DNA of 64,000 nucleotides from Roseivivax lentus (GTDB lineage: Bacteria > Pseudomonadota > Alphaproteobacteria > Rhodobacterales > Rhodobacteraceae): positions 62,001 through 126,000 of the forward strand of contig NZ_FTOQ01000003.1 in assembly GCF_900156805.1 (NCBI RefSeq), read 5' to 3'. A model generated the notes under the pieces. It saw only the letters and a program-made list of their open reading frames with translations, ran no database searches and had not been told where the DNA came from. Below, one piece after another: positions 1-7,663 of this stretch; positions within the stretch are counted from its first letter, which is position 1; each line of letters begins with the position of its first letter. Both the position numbers and the translations under genes were made by a program.

Positions 1-113
1 ATCTTCATGATGGAGCCCTTGCCGAATTGCCGCTCGATCTGCGCCAGCGCCGAATCGAGGGCCTTCTGCTTGTCTGCCGTCCGCTTGCTGTCCATGGAGA
101 GTAGGTCTGCCAT
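1..113 (-). CDS. recA: RecA recombinase, N-terminal fragment
   Basis: Partial gene; the window holds only the first 37 codons. The translation begins [20 protein letters not shown] and continues into [17 protein letters not shown], the highly conserved RecA N-terminus just before the ATPase core. RecA is the cytoplasmic strand-exchange ATPase that also triggers LexA self-cleavage in the SOS response. The ATG at 113 is chosen because a purine-rich stretch (GGAAAGG) precedes it; an in-frame ATG six codons later is a possible alternative. The upstream region carries a LexA box, which agrees with the identification. Confidence 0.93.
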   Translation of the reverse strand, partial: MADLLSMDSKRTADKQKALDSALAQIERQFGKGSIMK

Positions 114-168
114 CTTGTGCCTTTCCGTCCTTATTCCACACCCGAAAGGGCGCGGCAATGACTGCGTC

Positions 169-183
169 GTTCACCTCTTGTTC
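169..183 (-). promoter_or_regulatory. LexA (SOS) box of recA
   Basis: On the plus strand the sequence reads GTTC-ACCTCTT-GTTC, an exact match to the alphaproteobacterial LexA operator GTTC-N7-GTTC. It lies 55 bases upstream of the recA start codon. On the minus strand a possible promoter (TTGAAA, 17-base spacer, CATACA) lies just upstream, which would place the box near the transcription start. A weaker GAAC-N7-GAAA copy lies at 207-221. Confidence 0.85.
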
Positions 184-301
184 CGTTTTGTATGAGATCA
201 AAGAGAGAACATTTCAAGAAAATTCGACAGACCTAGCTTTTTCCGCTTTTGGTTAACGGCTAGTTTACGGCGCAACGAAAAACGGCGAGCGGAGCGGGCG
301 G

Positions 302-901
302 ATGTTGGTTTTCTGGAAAGCGCGGCTGGTGCTGCTGGCCGTGCCGAAAACCGGCACTTCGGCCTATGCCCGGGCGCTGGCGCCTCATGCGGGCATGGTC
401 GTCAACGATCCGCCCGAGCTGAAACACGCGCCGGTCTATCGCTACAACCGATTCTTCCGCCCGATGTTCGAAAAGATGGGCGCCGAGCAGATGGATGTCA
501 TGGCGGTCATCCGCGAGCCGATCTCGTGGCTGGGATCGTGGTATCGCTACCGCCAGCGGCCCTTTCTCGACGGCAAGCGCGTGTCGACCAAGGACATCTC
601 CTTCGATGCCTTCGTCGATGCCTATTGCCGGGGAGAGCGGCCGCCCTTCGCCAATATCGGCGATCAGTCGAAATTCGTCGAGCCGCGCCCCAACGGCACC
701 GAGGTCACGCATCTCTTCCGCTACGAGGATCAGGGCCGCATCGTCGCATTCCTCGAAGACCGGCTCGGCGTGACGATCGACCTTCCGCGCGCGAACGTGT
801 CGCCGCGTCGCGACCTCACGCTCAGCCCCGAGATCGAGGCGAAGCTGCGCCGCAAATGCGCCGCCGAGTTCGCCCTCTGGGACCGCATCGGCGACGCCTG
901 A
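302..901 (+). CDS. Sulfotransferase-like P-loop protein
   Basis: 199-residue soluble protein. The N-terminal AVPKTGTSAYARAL resembles the PAPS 5'-phosphosulfate loop of sulfotransferases (PKTGT/S), and VIREPISWLGSWYRYR resembles the 3'-phosphate-binding motif. This points to a small cytoplasmic sulfotransferase-fold protein. Homologues in Rhodobacteraceae are, as I recall, often mislabelled gamma-glutamyl kinase, but no amino-acid-kinase motif is visible. The substrate is unknown. The gene stands alone between recA (divergent) and the SulP transporter (convergent, 10 bases between ends). Confidence 0.65.
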   Translation: MLVFWKARLVLLAVPKTGTSAYARALAPHAGMVVNDPPELKHAPVYRYNRFFRPMFEKMGAEQMDVMAVIREPISWLGSWYRYRQRPFLDGKRVSTKDISFDAFVDAYCRGERPPFANIGDQSKFVEPRPNGTEVTHLFRYEDQGRIVAFLEDRLGVTIDLPRANVSPRRDLTLSPEIEAKLRRKCAAEFALWDRIGDA

Positions 902-911
902 CCGCGCGCGG

Positions 912-2648
912 CTATTGCGCCGCCATGGGCGCGGGTTTGCGTGCCAGCGCGACATGGGCATCGTATTGCGACAGGAAGACCTGCCCGTTCAGATGGTCGA
1001 TGAAATGCGTGCCCTTGAGGCGGTCCATCACCGGGCCCTTCACCTCCGACAAGTGCAGGCCGATGCCAAGCTCTGTCAGCCGCGTATTGATTTCCTCCAG
1101 CGTCTCGAGCGCGGAGTAATCGACGGCGTTCACCGCCGAGAACATCAGCACGACGTTCTTCAGATGCGTATCCTCGGCGACGCGCGCCATCACCATGTCC
1201 TCGAGAAAGCGCGCATTGACGAAATAGAGGTTCTCGTCGACCCGCAGCGTCACCAGCGACGGGCAGCATTCCACCCGGTGGCGCAGGATGTTGCGGAAAT
1301 GCTGGGTGCCGGGCAGGAGGCCCACCTCGGCCACATGCGGCTTCGTCGTCTTGTAGAGATGCAGGAACAGCGACAGGATCACGCCCGAGGCGACGCCGAT
1401 CTCCACTCCGAAGGTCAGCGTCAGCACGATGGTGGCGGCGACGGCGGCGAAATCCTGGCGCGAATAGGTCCAGGTCTTCTTCAGGATCGTGAGGTCCACC
1501 AGCGACAGCACCGCGACGATGATAGTGGCCGCCAGAGTGGTCTTGGGCAGGAAATAGACCAGCGGCGTCAGCGCCACGGCGGCGATGGCGAGGCCCGCCG
1601 CGGTGAAGGCCCCCGCCGCGGGCGTGGCGGCGCCCGCGTCGAAATTCACCACCGACCGGGCAAAGCCGCCGGTGACCGGGTAGCCGCCGGTGAAGGCCGC
1701 GCCCAGATTGGCGGCACCGAGGCCGATCAGTTCCTGGTCCGGATCGATCCGCTGCCGCTTCTTCGCCGCGAGCGTCTGCGCGACCGAGATCGATTCGACG
1801 AAGCCGATCACCGAGATCAGGATCGCGGGCACCAGCAGCGCGCCGATGAGGTCCGGCGACAGGCCGGGCAGGGTCAGGGGCGGCAGGCTTTGCGGCACGT
1901 CGCCCACGATGGCCACGCCGCGCGCCTCCAGCGACAGCCCCCAGGTCACCAGCGTCGTCGCGAAGACGGCGGCCACCGGCCCGGCCTTGGTCAGGATATC
2001 GGCCAGCATCGGCTTCAGCCCCAGCGCCAGAAGGCGCGGTTTCAGCCCCTTGCGCACCCAGAACAGGAAGCCGGTCGCGGTGATGCCGATGAGCAGCGTG
2101 GCAAGGCTGGTCTGGTTCAGATGGGTCGCCAGCGACCAGATCATCTCGGGCAGGGTATGGCCATGCGCCTCGATGCCGAGGATATGTTTCAGCTGGCTCG
2201 TGGCGATCAGGATGCCGCTTGCGGTGATGAAGCCCGCGATGACCGGATGGCTCAGGAAATTGGCGATGAAACCCAGCCGGAAGATGCCGAGGATCAAGAG
2301 GAACCCGCCCGACAGGAACGCGAGCGTCAGCGCCGCCACGGCATAGCCCGCGGTGCCCTGTTCGGCGACCTGGCCCACCGCCGACGCCGTCAGCAGCGAC
2401 ACCACCGCCACGGGGCCCACGGCCAGCGCGTTCGAGGTGCCGAACACGGCGTAAAGCAGGATCGGCACGATCGAGGCGTAGATGCCCGCTTCGGGTGGCA
2501 ACCCCGCCAGAAGCGCATAGGCCAGCGATTGCGGGATCAGCATGATCGTCACGATCACCGCCGCCACGCTGTCATTGGTCAGCGCCGCCTTGTCGTAGCG
2601 CCGCCCCCAATCGAGGATCGGCAGGTATTGGCGCAGCCGCTGGATCAT
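912..2648 (-). CDS. SulP-family anion transporter with STAS domain
   Basis: 578 residues, the usual size for bacterial SulP carriers (sulfate, bicarbonate or other anions) in the inner membrane. The N-terminal part has the SulP signature PQSLAYALLAGLPPEAGIYA followed by about ten to twelve hydrophobic segments; the C-terminal part from about residue 440 is a cytoplasmic STAS domain. It is the third gene of a minus-strand cluster behind the metallo-hydrolase, but an intrinsic terminator sits between them, so it is probably expressed by partial read-through. The sulfur-related neighbours suggest sulfate or sulfite movement. Substrate is inferred only. GAGGCCCGAG precedes the ATG. Confidence 0.88.
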   Translation of the reverse strand: MIQRLRQYLPILDWGRRYDKAALTNDSVAAVIVTIMLIPQSLAYALLAGLPPEAGIYASIVPILLYAVFGTSNALAVGPVAVVSLLTASAVGQVAEQGTAGYAVAALTLAFLSGGFLLILGIFRLGFIANFLSHPVIAGFITASGILIATSQLKHILGIEAHGHTLPEMIWSLATHLNQTSLATLLIGITATGFLFWVRKGLKPRLLALGLKPMLADILTKAGPVAAVFATTLVTWGLSLEARGVAIVGDVPQSLPPLTLPGLSPDLIGALLVPAILISVIGFVESISVAQTLAAKKRQRIDPDQELIGLGAANLGAAFTGGYPVTGGFARSVVNFDAGAATPAAGAFTAAGLAIAAVALTPLVYFLPKTTLAATIIVAVLSLVDLTILKKTWTYSRQDFAAVAATIVLTLTFGVEIGVASGVILSLFLHLYKTTKPHVAEVGLLPGTQHFRNILRHRVECCPSLVTLRVDENLYFVNARFLEDMVMARVAEDTHLKNVVLMFSAVNAVDYSALETLEEINTRLTELGIGLHLSEVKGPVMDRLKGTHFIDHLNGQVFLSQYDAHVALARKPAPMAAQ

Positions 2649-2668
2649 CTCGGGCCTCGGTTCGGTCG

Positions 2669-2710
2669 GAAAAAGAAAGACGGGTCGGCGGGAGGAGAGG
2701 CCGACCCGTC
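2669..2710 (-). terminator. Intrinsic terminator or attenuator between the hydrolase and sulP
   Basis: Read on the minus strand: GACGGGTCGGC, a 10-base loop, GCCGACCCGTC (11-bp perfect stem at 2679-2689/2700-2710), then TTTCTTTTT. This is a textbook rho-independent terminator. It lies in the 115-base gap between the metallo-hydrolase stop and the sulP ATG and ends only about 20 bases before that ATG, leaving no room for a separate promoter. It probably lowers rather than abolishes sulP transcription. Confidence 0.85.
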
Positions 2711-2763
2711 AGAAGAGCCGGCGCGCAGGGATCGCGCCGGCGGAGCAGGACGGTGATCGGAGC

Positions 2764-3639
2764 TCAGAGCCCGTTCACCGGAACCTTCAGCATCGGCCGC
2801 CCGTCGCGGTCCTTGGGCACCTCGCCGGCGCGCATGTTCACCTGCAGCGAGGGAATGATGAGCTTGGGCATGTCGAGGGTCGCGTCGCGCTCGGTGCGGA
2901 ACTTCACGAATTCCTCCTTGGTCTTGCCGCCGCCCACATGGATGTTGTGGGCCTTTTCCTCGGCCACGGTCGTCTCCCAACGGATATCGCGCCCGTTGGG
3001 ACCGTAATCGTGGCACATGAAAAGCCGCGTGTCGTCGGGCAGGGCCAGCACCTTCTGGATCGAGTCGTACAGCGTCTCGGCATCGCCGCCGGGGAAATCC
3101 GCCCGCGCCGAGCCGCCATCGGGCATGAACAGCGTGTCGCCCACGAAGGCCGCATCGCCGATCACATGGGTCATGCAGGCGGGCGTGTGGCCCGGCGTGT
3201 AGATCGCACGCGCTTCCATGGTGCCGATCATGTAGGTGTCGCCATCCTCGAACAGCGCATCGAATTGCGACCCGTCGCGCTGGAACTCGGTGCCTTCGTT
3301 GAAGATCTTGCCGAACGTGTCCTGGACCACGAGGATCTTCGATCCGATGCCGATCTTCCCGCCGAGCTTGTCCTGGATATAGGGCGCGGCGGAGAGATGA
3401 TCGGCATGGACATGGGTCTCGATGATCCATTGCAGATCGCAGCCCAGCTCGCGCACCCGCGCGATCAGCGCGTCGGCATGTTCATAGGTGATCCGGCCCG
3501 CCGCGTAGTCGATATCCATCACCGAATCGATGATGGCGCAGGCATTGGAGGCGGGGTCGCGCACGATGTAGCTGATCGTGTTGGTGGCTTCGTCGAAAAA
3601 GCCCTCGACCTCCGGGTGGAGGGTGGTTGGATCCGTCAT
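2764..3639 (-). CDS. MBL-fold hydrolase, persulfide dioxygenase/Blh-like
   Basis: 291-residue metallo-beta-lactamase-fold protein. The metal motif THVHADH (His76, His78, Asp80, His81) is followed by YTPGHTPACMTHVIGD and the late MCHDY histidine, as in ETHE1-type persulfide dioxygenases and the Blh proteins of BigR-controlled sulfide operons. Probable role: detoxification of sulfide-derived persulfides or glutathione persulfide in the cytoplasm. It follows the DUF2892 gene by 24 bases and precedes SulP. The promoter operator upstream of the operon supports a sulfide link. The exact substrate is not shown by the sequence. Confidence 0.8.
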   Translation of the reverse strand: MTDPTTLHPEVEGFFDEATNTISYIVRDPASNACAIIDSVMDIDYAAGRITYEHADALIARVRELGCDLQWIIETHVHADHLSAAPYIQDKLGGKIGIGSKILVVQDTFGKIFNEGTEFQRDGSQFDALFEDGDTYMIGTMEARAIYTPGHTPACMTHVIGDAAFVGDTLFMPDGGSARADFPGGDAETLYDSIQKVLALPDDTRLFMCHDYGPNGRDIRWETTVAEEKAHNIHVGGGKTKEEFVKFRTERDATLDMPKLIIPSLQVNMRAGEVPKDRDGRPMLKVPVNGL

Positions 3640-3663
3640 GTCGGCTCTCCGTGGTCTCGGGGA

Positions 3664-3879
3664 TCACTTGCGCGGGCAGGTGGACATGCCCAGCATCGTG
3701 TAAAGCGGGCAGGACCTCATCGCGGCGGTGCCCAGCATCACGAGGCCCACGAGCGCCGCGATCCATTTCAGCAGCCCGGCCTCGAAGGCCGGCACGCCTG
3801 ACAGGAAAGCGAGATACAGCAGAACAAGACCGAGAATCCCGCGTGCGATCCGGTCGATGGTCCCGACATTGGTGGTCAT
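3664..3879 (-). CDS. DUF2892 (YgaP-type) small inner-membrane protein
   Basis: 71 residues. The N-terminus MTTNVGTIDRIARGILGLVL is the hallmark of the DUF2892 family, found as the membrane part of the rhodanese YgaP. Two hydrophobic helices (about residues 12-28 and 33-52) would form a hairpin in the inner membrane. It ends with CPLYTMLGMSTCPRK, a short cysteine-containing tail. No rhodanese domain is fused. GGAGAT precedes the ATG. First gene of the sulfur operon; the family commonly accompanies BigR/SqrR-regulated sulfide genes, so a role in sulfur handling is inferred. Confidence 0.85.
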   Translation of the reverse strand: MTTNVGTIDRIARGILGLVLLYLAFLSGVPAFEAGLLKWIAALVGLVMLGTAAMRSCPLYTMLGMSTCPRK

Positions 3880-3944
3880 GGCTAATCTCCGTTGCGTGTG
3901 AGGGGCAGGGGTCGGGAATGGCCTCTGCCGGGGTACTGGATAAC

Positions 3945-3972
3945 TTTGTATTCGTTTTTATGAATATGTCAA
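3945..3972 (-). promoter_or_regulatory. Sigma-70 type promoter with ATTC-N8-GAAT operator in its spacer
   Basis: On the minus strand TTGACA (3972-3967), a 16-base spacer, then TACAAA (3950-3945) form a good vegetative promoter about 70 bases before the DUF2892 gene. Nested in the spacer is the inverted repeat ATTC-N8-GAAT (3950-3965). From memory this is the consensus of the sulfide-responsive repressor SqrR/BigR, which controls such operons. The repressor gene itself is not in the window. Promoter seen directly; the repressor is inferred. Confidence 0.7.
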
Positions 3973-4074
3973 TAGAAAGCGGGCGCCGCCGTGTCGATAT
4001 CCGGGTGGCCGACCTTTGGGTCGGCTCGCGATTTTGCATGACACGTTGCGACGCATTGGCTAACCTGCCGTGCC

Positions 4075-4953
4075 ATGACCGATCAGCCGCGCTTCGAGCC
4101 ATCCGGCAGGCCCCCTGCAGAGGACGCCATCCTTTCCTCGGGGCCGCCACGGGCCACCGCCTTCATCGTCACGATCTACGGCGATGCGGTGGCGCCGCGC
4201 GGCGGGGTCTTGTCCATGCGCAGCCTGATCGAGGTGGGTGCGGTGCACGGGCTCAGCGAAAGCCTCGTGCGGACCGCCGTGTCGCGGCTGGTGGCGGCGG
4301 GGCGTCTGGTGGGCGAAAGGGTCGGTCGAACCTCGTTCTACCGGCTGACGGAGGCCGCCGAGACCGAGTTCGCCGCCGCCGCGCGCGTTCTCTATGACCC
4401 GCCCGCCCCGGCCTCCGGATGGCTACTGGCGATGACCGACGCGCTGCCCGGCGAGGGCTGGGCGCAGATCGCCACGGGGCTCTGCGTGGCACCGGATCGC
4501 AGCGATATCGCGCGCCCTGACGCGCTGACCTTCGCGTCGGAGGTGATCGCGGGGGCCGCCCAGATGCCCGATTTCGCCGCGGCGCATTGGCCGCTCGGCG
4601 CGGTGGCCGAGGCCTACCGGGACTTCCTCGATCGCTTCGCGCCGCTTGCCGCCGATCCGGCCATGCTCGGGGCTGTGCCGCCCGAGGCCGCGCTCGCCCT
4701 GCGTCTGCGGCTGGTTCATGCCTTCCGCGCGGCAGCGCTCGCGGATCCGCGCCTTCCCGCACCGGCCTTGCCCGGGGACTGGCCCGGCGGCCCGGCGCGG
4801 GCGGCCTTCGTGACCGCCTATCTGGCGCTGGCGGACGCCGCCGATGCGGAGATCGCGCGCCGCTTCGAGGATGCAAGGGGCCCGCTTCCGCAAGAGACCG
4901 CGCGGACGCAGGCGAGGCTTCAGCGGCTTCGGCGTGAAAGCATCACGCATTGA
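4075..4953 (+). CDS. paaX: PaaX-family transcriptional repressor
   Basis: 292 residues, close to the usual PaaX length of about 300. An N-terminal winged helix (SLVRTAVSRLVAAGRLVGER, about residues 62-81, followed by GRTSFYRLTEAA) is followed by the PaaX central and C-terminal regions (from about residue 105, ASGWLLAMTDALPGEGW). PaaX represses phenylacetate genes and is released by phenylacetyl-CoA. It lies directly upstream of, and codirectional with, paaABCDE, 75 bases before paaA, which fits. The operator was not identified with confidence. Confidence 0.85.
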   Translation: MTDQPRFEPSGRPPAEDAILSSGPPRATAFIVTIYGDAVAPRGGVLSMRSLIEVGAVHGLSESLVRTAVSRLVAAGRLVGERVGRTSFYRLTEAAETEFAAAARVLYDPPAPASGWLLAMTDALPGEGWAQIATGLCVAPDRSDIARPDALTFASEVIAGAAQMPDFAAAHWPLGAVAEAYRDFLDRFAPLAADPAMLGAVPPEAALALRLRLVHAFRAAALADPRLPAPALPGDWPGGPARAAFVTAYLALADAADAEIARRFEDARGPLPQETARTQARLQRLRRESITH

Positions 4954-4967
4954 TAACGATCTTGAAT

Positions 4968-4996
4968 TTGACCGTGACGCTTTAAACGGGTATACC
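4968..4996 (+). promoter_or_regulatory. Promoter of paaABCDE
   Basis: TTGACC (4968-4973), a 17-base spacer and TATACC (4991-4996) form a sigma-70 type promoter about 32 bases before the paaA ATG, with a strong Shine-Dalgarno GGAGG just before the start. The spacer contains TTTAAA. It is the likely target of PaaX or the TetR regulator, but no clear operator palindrome overlaps it. Confidence 0.6.
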
Positions 4997-5028
4997 TTCG
5001 CCACTCACATCCTTCCCCTGGAGGTCGC

Positions 5029-6021
5029 ATGTACGCGCAGATGGTCAAATCCGAAGCATCCAACGGCGAAATGACGCCCGAGGAGCGCGCCTTTCAGGCC
5101 CGGATCGACGCGGGCGAGAAGATCGAGCCCAAGGAATGGATGCCCGAAGGCTACCGCAAGACGCTGATCCGCCAGATCGGCCAGCACGCGCATTCCGAGA
5201 TCGTCGGCCAGCTGCCCGAAGGCAACTGGATCACCCGCGCGCCCACGCTGCAGCGCAAGCAGATCCTGCTGGCAAAGGTGCAGGACGAGGCGGGGCACGG
5301 CCTCTACCTCTATTCCGCTGCTGAGACGCTGGGTGTCAGCCGGGATGCGCTGACCGAGAAGCTGCTGTCGGGACAGATGAAATATTCGTCCATCTTCAAT
5401 TACCCGACGCTGACCTGGGCCGATATGGGCGCGGTCGGCTGGCTCGTGGATGGCGCGGCGATCATGAACCAGGTGCCGCTGCAGCGCACGTCCTTCGGGC
5501 CCTATTCCCGCGCGATGATCCGCATCTGCAAGGAGGAAAGCTTCCACCAGCGGCAGGGCTACGCGATCATGATGAAGATGGCGCGCGGCACGCCCGAACA
5601 GCGCGAGATGGCACAGGACGCGCTCAACCGCTTCTGGTTCCCGTCGCTCATGATGTTCGGCCCGTCCGACAAGGATTCGGTGCATTCCGCGCAGTCGATG
5701 GCCTGGAAGATCAAGATGAACACCAATGACGAGCTGCGGCAAAAATTCGTCGACGAGACCGTGCCGCAGGCGGAATATCTGGGTCTGACCGTTCCGGATG
5801 AGACGATCCGCTGGAACGAGGAACGGGGCCATTACGACTTCGCCGAGCCCGACTGGGACGAGTTCTTCGAGGTGCTGAAGGGCAACGGCCCCTGCAACCG
5901 CGAACGGATCGAGGCGCGGCAGAAGGCCTGGGATTACGGGGCCTGGTTCCGCGACGGTCTGACCGCCTATGCCGAGAAATCCGCCGCCCGCCGCGCCGCC
6001 GCGCAGACCGCCGCAGAATAG
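5029..6021 (+). CDS. paaA: Phenylacetyl-CoA epoxidase catalytic subunit PaaA
   Basis: 330 residues. PaaA is the diiron monooxygenase subunit that makes the 1,2-epoxide of phenylacetyl-CoA. Diiron ligand motifs are visible: [19 protein letters not shown] (Glu-x2-His) and [17 protein letters not shown]. The N-terminal [20 protein letters not shown] and the NAEIVG-like [20 protein letters not shown] segment are typical of PaaA. First gene of paaABCDE; GGAGG precedes the ATG, and paaB follows after 12 bases. Acts in the cytoplasm in the PaaABCE complex. Confidence 0.96.
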   Translation: MYAQMVKSEASNGEMTPEERAFQARIDAGEKIEPKEWMPEGYRKTLIRQIGQHAHSEIVGQLPEGNWITRAPTLQRKQILLAKVQDEAGHGLYLYSAAETLGVSRDALTEKLLSGQMKYSSIFNYPTLTWADMGAVGWLVDGAAIMNQVPLQRTSFGPYSRAMIRICKEESFHQRQGYAIMMKMARGTPEQREMAQDALNRFWFPSLMMFGPSDKDSVHSAQSMAWKIKMNTNDELRQKFVDETVPQAEYLGLTVPDETIRWNEERGHYDFAEPDWDEFFEVLKGNGPCNRERIEARQKAWDYGAWFRDGLTAYAEKSAARRAAAQTAAE

Positions 6022-6033
6022 GAAGCGCGAGAG

Positions 6034-6333
6034 ATGACCAAATCCCAGACCTCGAGGGAATGGCCCCTGTGGGAAATCTTCATCCGTGGCAATCACGGGC
6101 TGAACCACCGCCATGTGGGATCGCTGCACGCGCCCGACGCCGAGATGGCGATCCGCAATGCGCGTGACGTCTACACCCGCCGCAAGGAGGGCGTGTCGAT
6201 CTGGGTGGTACGTTCCAACGACATCACCGCTTCGAGCCCCTCCGAGAAGGGGCCGATGTTCGACCCGGCGGAAAGCAAGGCCTATCGGCACCCGACCTTC
6301 TACGACATTCCCGACGATGTGGGGCATATGTGA
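6034..6333 (+). CDS. paaB: Phenylacetyl-CoA epoxidase subunit PaaB
   Basis: 99 residues, family size about 95. Begins with a short variable part and then EWPLWEIFIRGNHGLNHRHVGSLHAPDAEM, typical of PaaB, and contains the DVYTRRKEGVSIWVVRS segment. PaaB is a small non-catalytic subunit that bridges the PaaAC pairs in the epoxidase complex. It sits between paaA and paaC, and its TGA overlaps the paaC ATG by one base, indicating translational coupling. Confidence 0.95.
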   Translation: MTKSQTSREWPLWEIFIRGNHGLNHRHVGSLHAPDAEMAIRNARDVYTRRKEGVSIWVVRSNDITASSPSEKGPMFDPAESKAYRHPTFYDIPDDVGHM

Positions 6334-7136
6334 TGGCCGAGGTGGTGGCGCTTGACACCCGTGATCCGCTTTTCGGCGATGACGGCGCGGCGGCCTTCGA
6401 GTGGCTGTGCCGTCTGGGCGATGCGACGCTGATCCTCGGGCACCGCTTGTCCGAATGGTGCGGCAAGGGCCCGGCGCTGGAGGAGGATATCGCGCTTGCG
6501 AATGTCTCGCTCGACCTGATCGGTCATACCGAGATGTGGCTGGCACTCGCGGGCGAGGTCGAGGAGAAGGGCCGCTCCGCCGACCACCTCGCCTATTTGC
6601 GCGACGCGATGAAGTTTCGCAATCCGCTGCTCGTGGAACTGCCCAATCGCGACATGGCCCTCACCACGATGCGGCAATTCCTGTTCGATGCGTGGCATTT
6701 CGAGATGCTGAGCGCGCTGGTGGACAGCCGCAGCCCGCGCGTGGCGGAGATCGCCGCGAAAGCGTTGAAGGAAGTCTCGTATCACATTGAAAGGTCGCAG
6801 GATTTGGTGATCCGCCTCGGCGATGGCACCGAGGAAAGCCGCGCCCGCATGCAGGACGCGCTGGAACGGCTCTGGCCCTATACCGGGGAGCTTTTCGCCG
6901 CGGATGCGGTGGATGCGGCCATCGCCGCGGCCGGGATCGGGCCCGCTGCGGATAGCTTGAAAGCGCCTTGGGAGGCACTTGTGACGGAGACGCTGGCCGA
7001 GGCGACGCTGACCCGGCCCGAGACGAAACAGGACGCGCAGACAGGCGGCAAGACGGGCCGTCACACGGAACATCTGGGTTTTCTTCTGGCCGAGATGCAG
7101 TTTTTGCAGCGCACCTATCCCGGGGCGGAATGGTGA
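6333..7136 (+). CDS. paaC: Phenylacetyl-CoA epoxidase structural subunit PaaC
   Basis: 267 residues from the ATG that overlaps the paaB stop; an in-frame GTG one codon earlier is also possible. PaaC is a ferritin-like protein that pairs with PaaA but has lost the metal ligands. Visible family segments are LILGHRLSEWCGKGPALEED, ALANVSLDLIGHTEMWL and RDAMKFRNPLLVELPNRDMA. It ends HLGFLLAEMQFLQRTYPGAEW, the conserved C-terminus. The stop overlaps paaD. Confidence 0.95.
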   Translation: MAEVVALDTRDPLFGDDGAAAFEWLCRLGDATLILGHRLSEWCGKGPALEEDIALANVSLDLIGHTEMWLALAGEVEEKGRSADHLAYLRDAMKFRNPLLVELPNRDMALTTMRQFLFDAWHFEMLSALVDSRSPRVAEIAAKALKEVSYHIERSQDLVIRLGDGTEESRARMQDALERLWPYTGELFAADAVDAAIAAAGIGPAADSLKAPWEALVTETLAEATLTRPETKQDAQTGGKTGRHTEHLGFLLAEMQFLQRTYPGAEW

Positions 7137-7651
7137 GCACCGTTCTGCCCGATATCGCCACGGTGCGCGGCTGGCTCGACGAGGTGCCGGACCCGGAAAT
7201 CCCGGTGATTTCCGTCACCGATCTGGGCATCGTGCGCGCTATCGACTGGCACGGCGACACGCTCGTGGTGGCGGTCACGCCGACCTATTCGGGCTGTCCT
7301 GCCGCCCGCGTCATCGAGTTGGAGATCGAGACGCATCTGCGCGGCAAGGGAGTGGAGAAGCTGCGCATCGACCGCCGTCTGTCGCCCGCCTGGACCACGG
7401 ACTGGATCACCCCCGAAGCGCGCGAGAAGCTGAAACGATACGGCATCGCCCCGCCCATCGACGGCACGGCCAGCGACGGGCGCCTGCGTTCCCGCGCGGC
7501 GCGGATGGCCGGCGGCAACATGGCCGTCGAATGCCCCCGCTGCGGATCGCACGACACCGAGGAAGTCAGCCGCTTCGGCTCCACCCCCTGCAAGGCGGCG
7601 TGGCGCTGCACGGCATGTCTCGAGCTCTTCGATTACTTCAAGTGCATCTGA
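7130..7651 (+). CDS. paaD: PaaD, iron-sulfur assembly factor for the epoxidase
   Basis: 173 residues. The N-terminal MIP18/DUF59 domain (VPDPEIPVISVTDLGIVRAI, about residues 19-38, then TYSGCPA) is followed by a C-terminal zinc-ribbon-like part with two Cys pairs (ECPRCGSHD and WRCTACLE). The family is thought to help mature the diiron or iron-sulfur centres of PaaABCE. The ATG at 7130 overlaps the last seven bases of paaC. Fourth gene of the operon, 12 bases before paaE. Confidence 0.93.
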   Translation: MVSTVLPDIATVRGWLDEVPDPEIPVISVTDLGIVRAIDWHGDTLVVAVTPTYSGCPAARVIELEIETHLRGKGVEKLRIDRRLSPAWTTDWITPEAREKLKRYGIAPPIDGTASDGRLRSRAARMAGGNMAVECPRCGSHDTEEVSRFGSTPCKAAWRCTACLELFDYFKCI

Positions 7652-7663
7652 GAAGGTCCTGAT

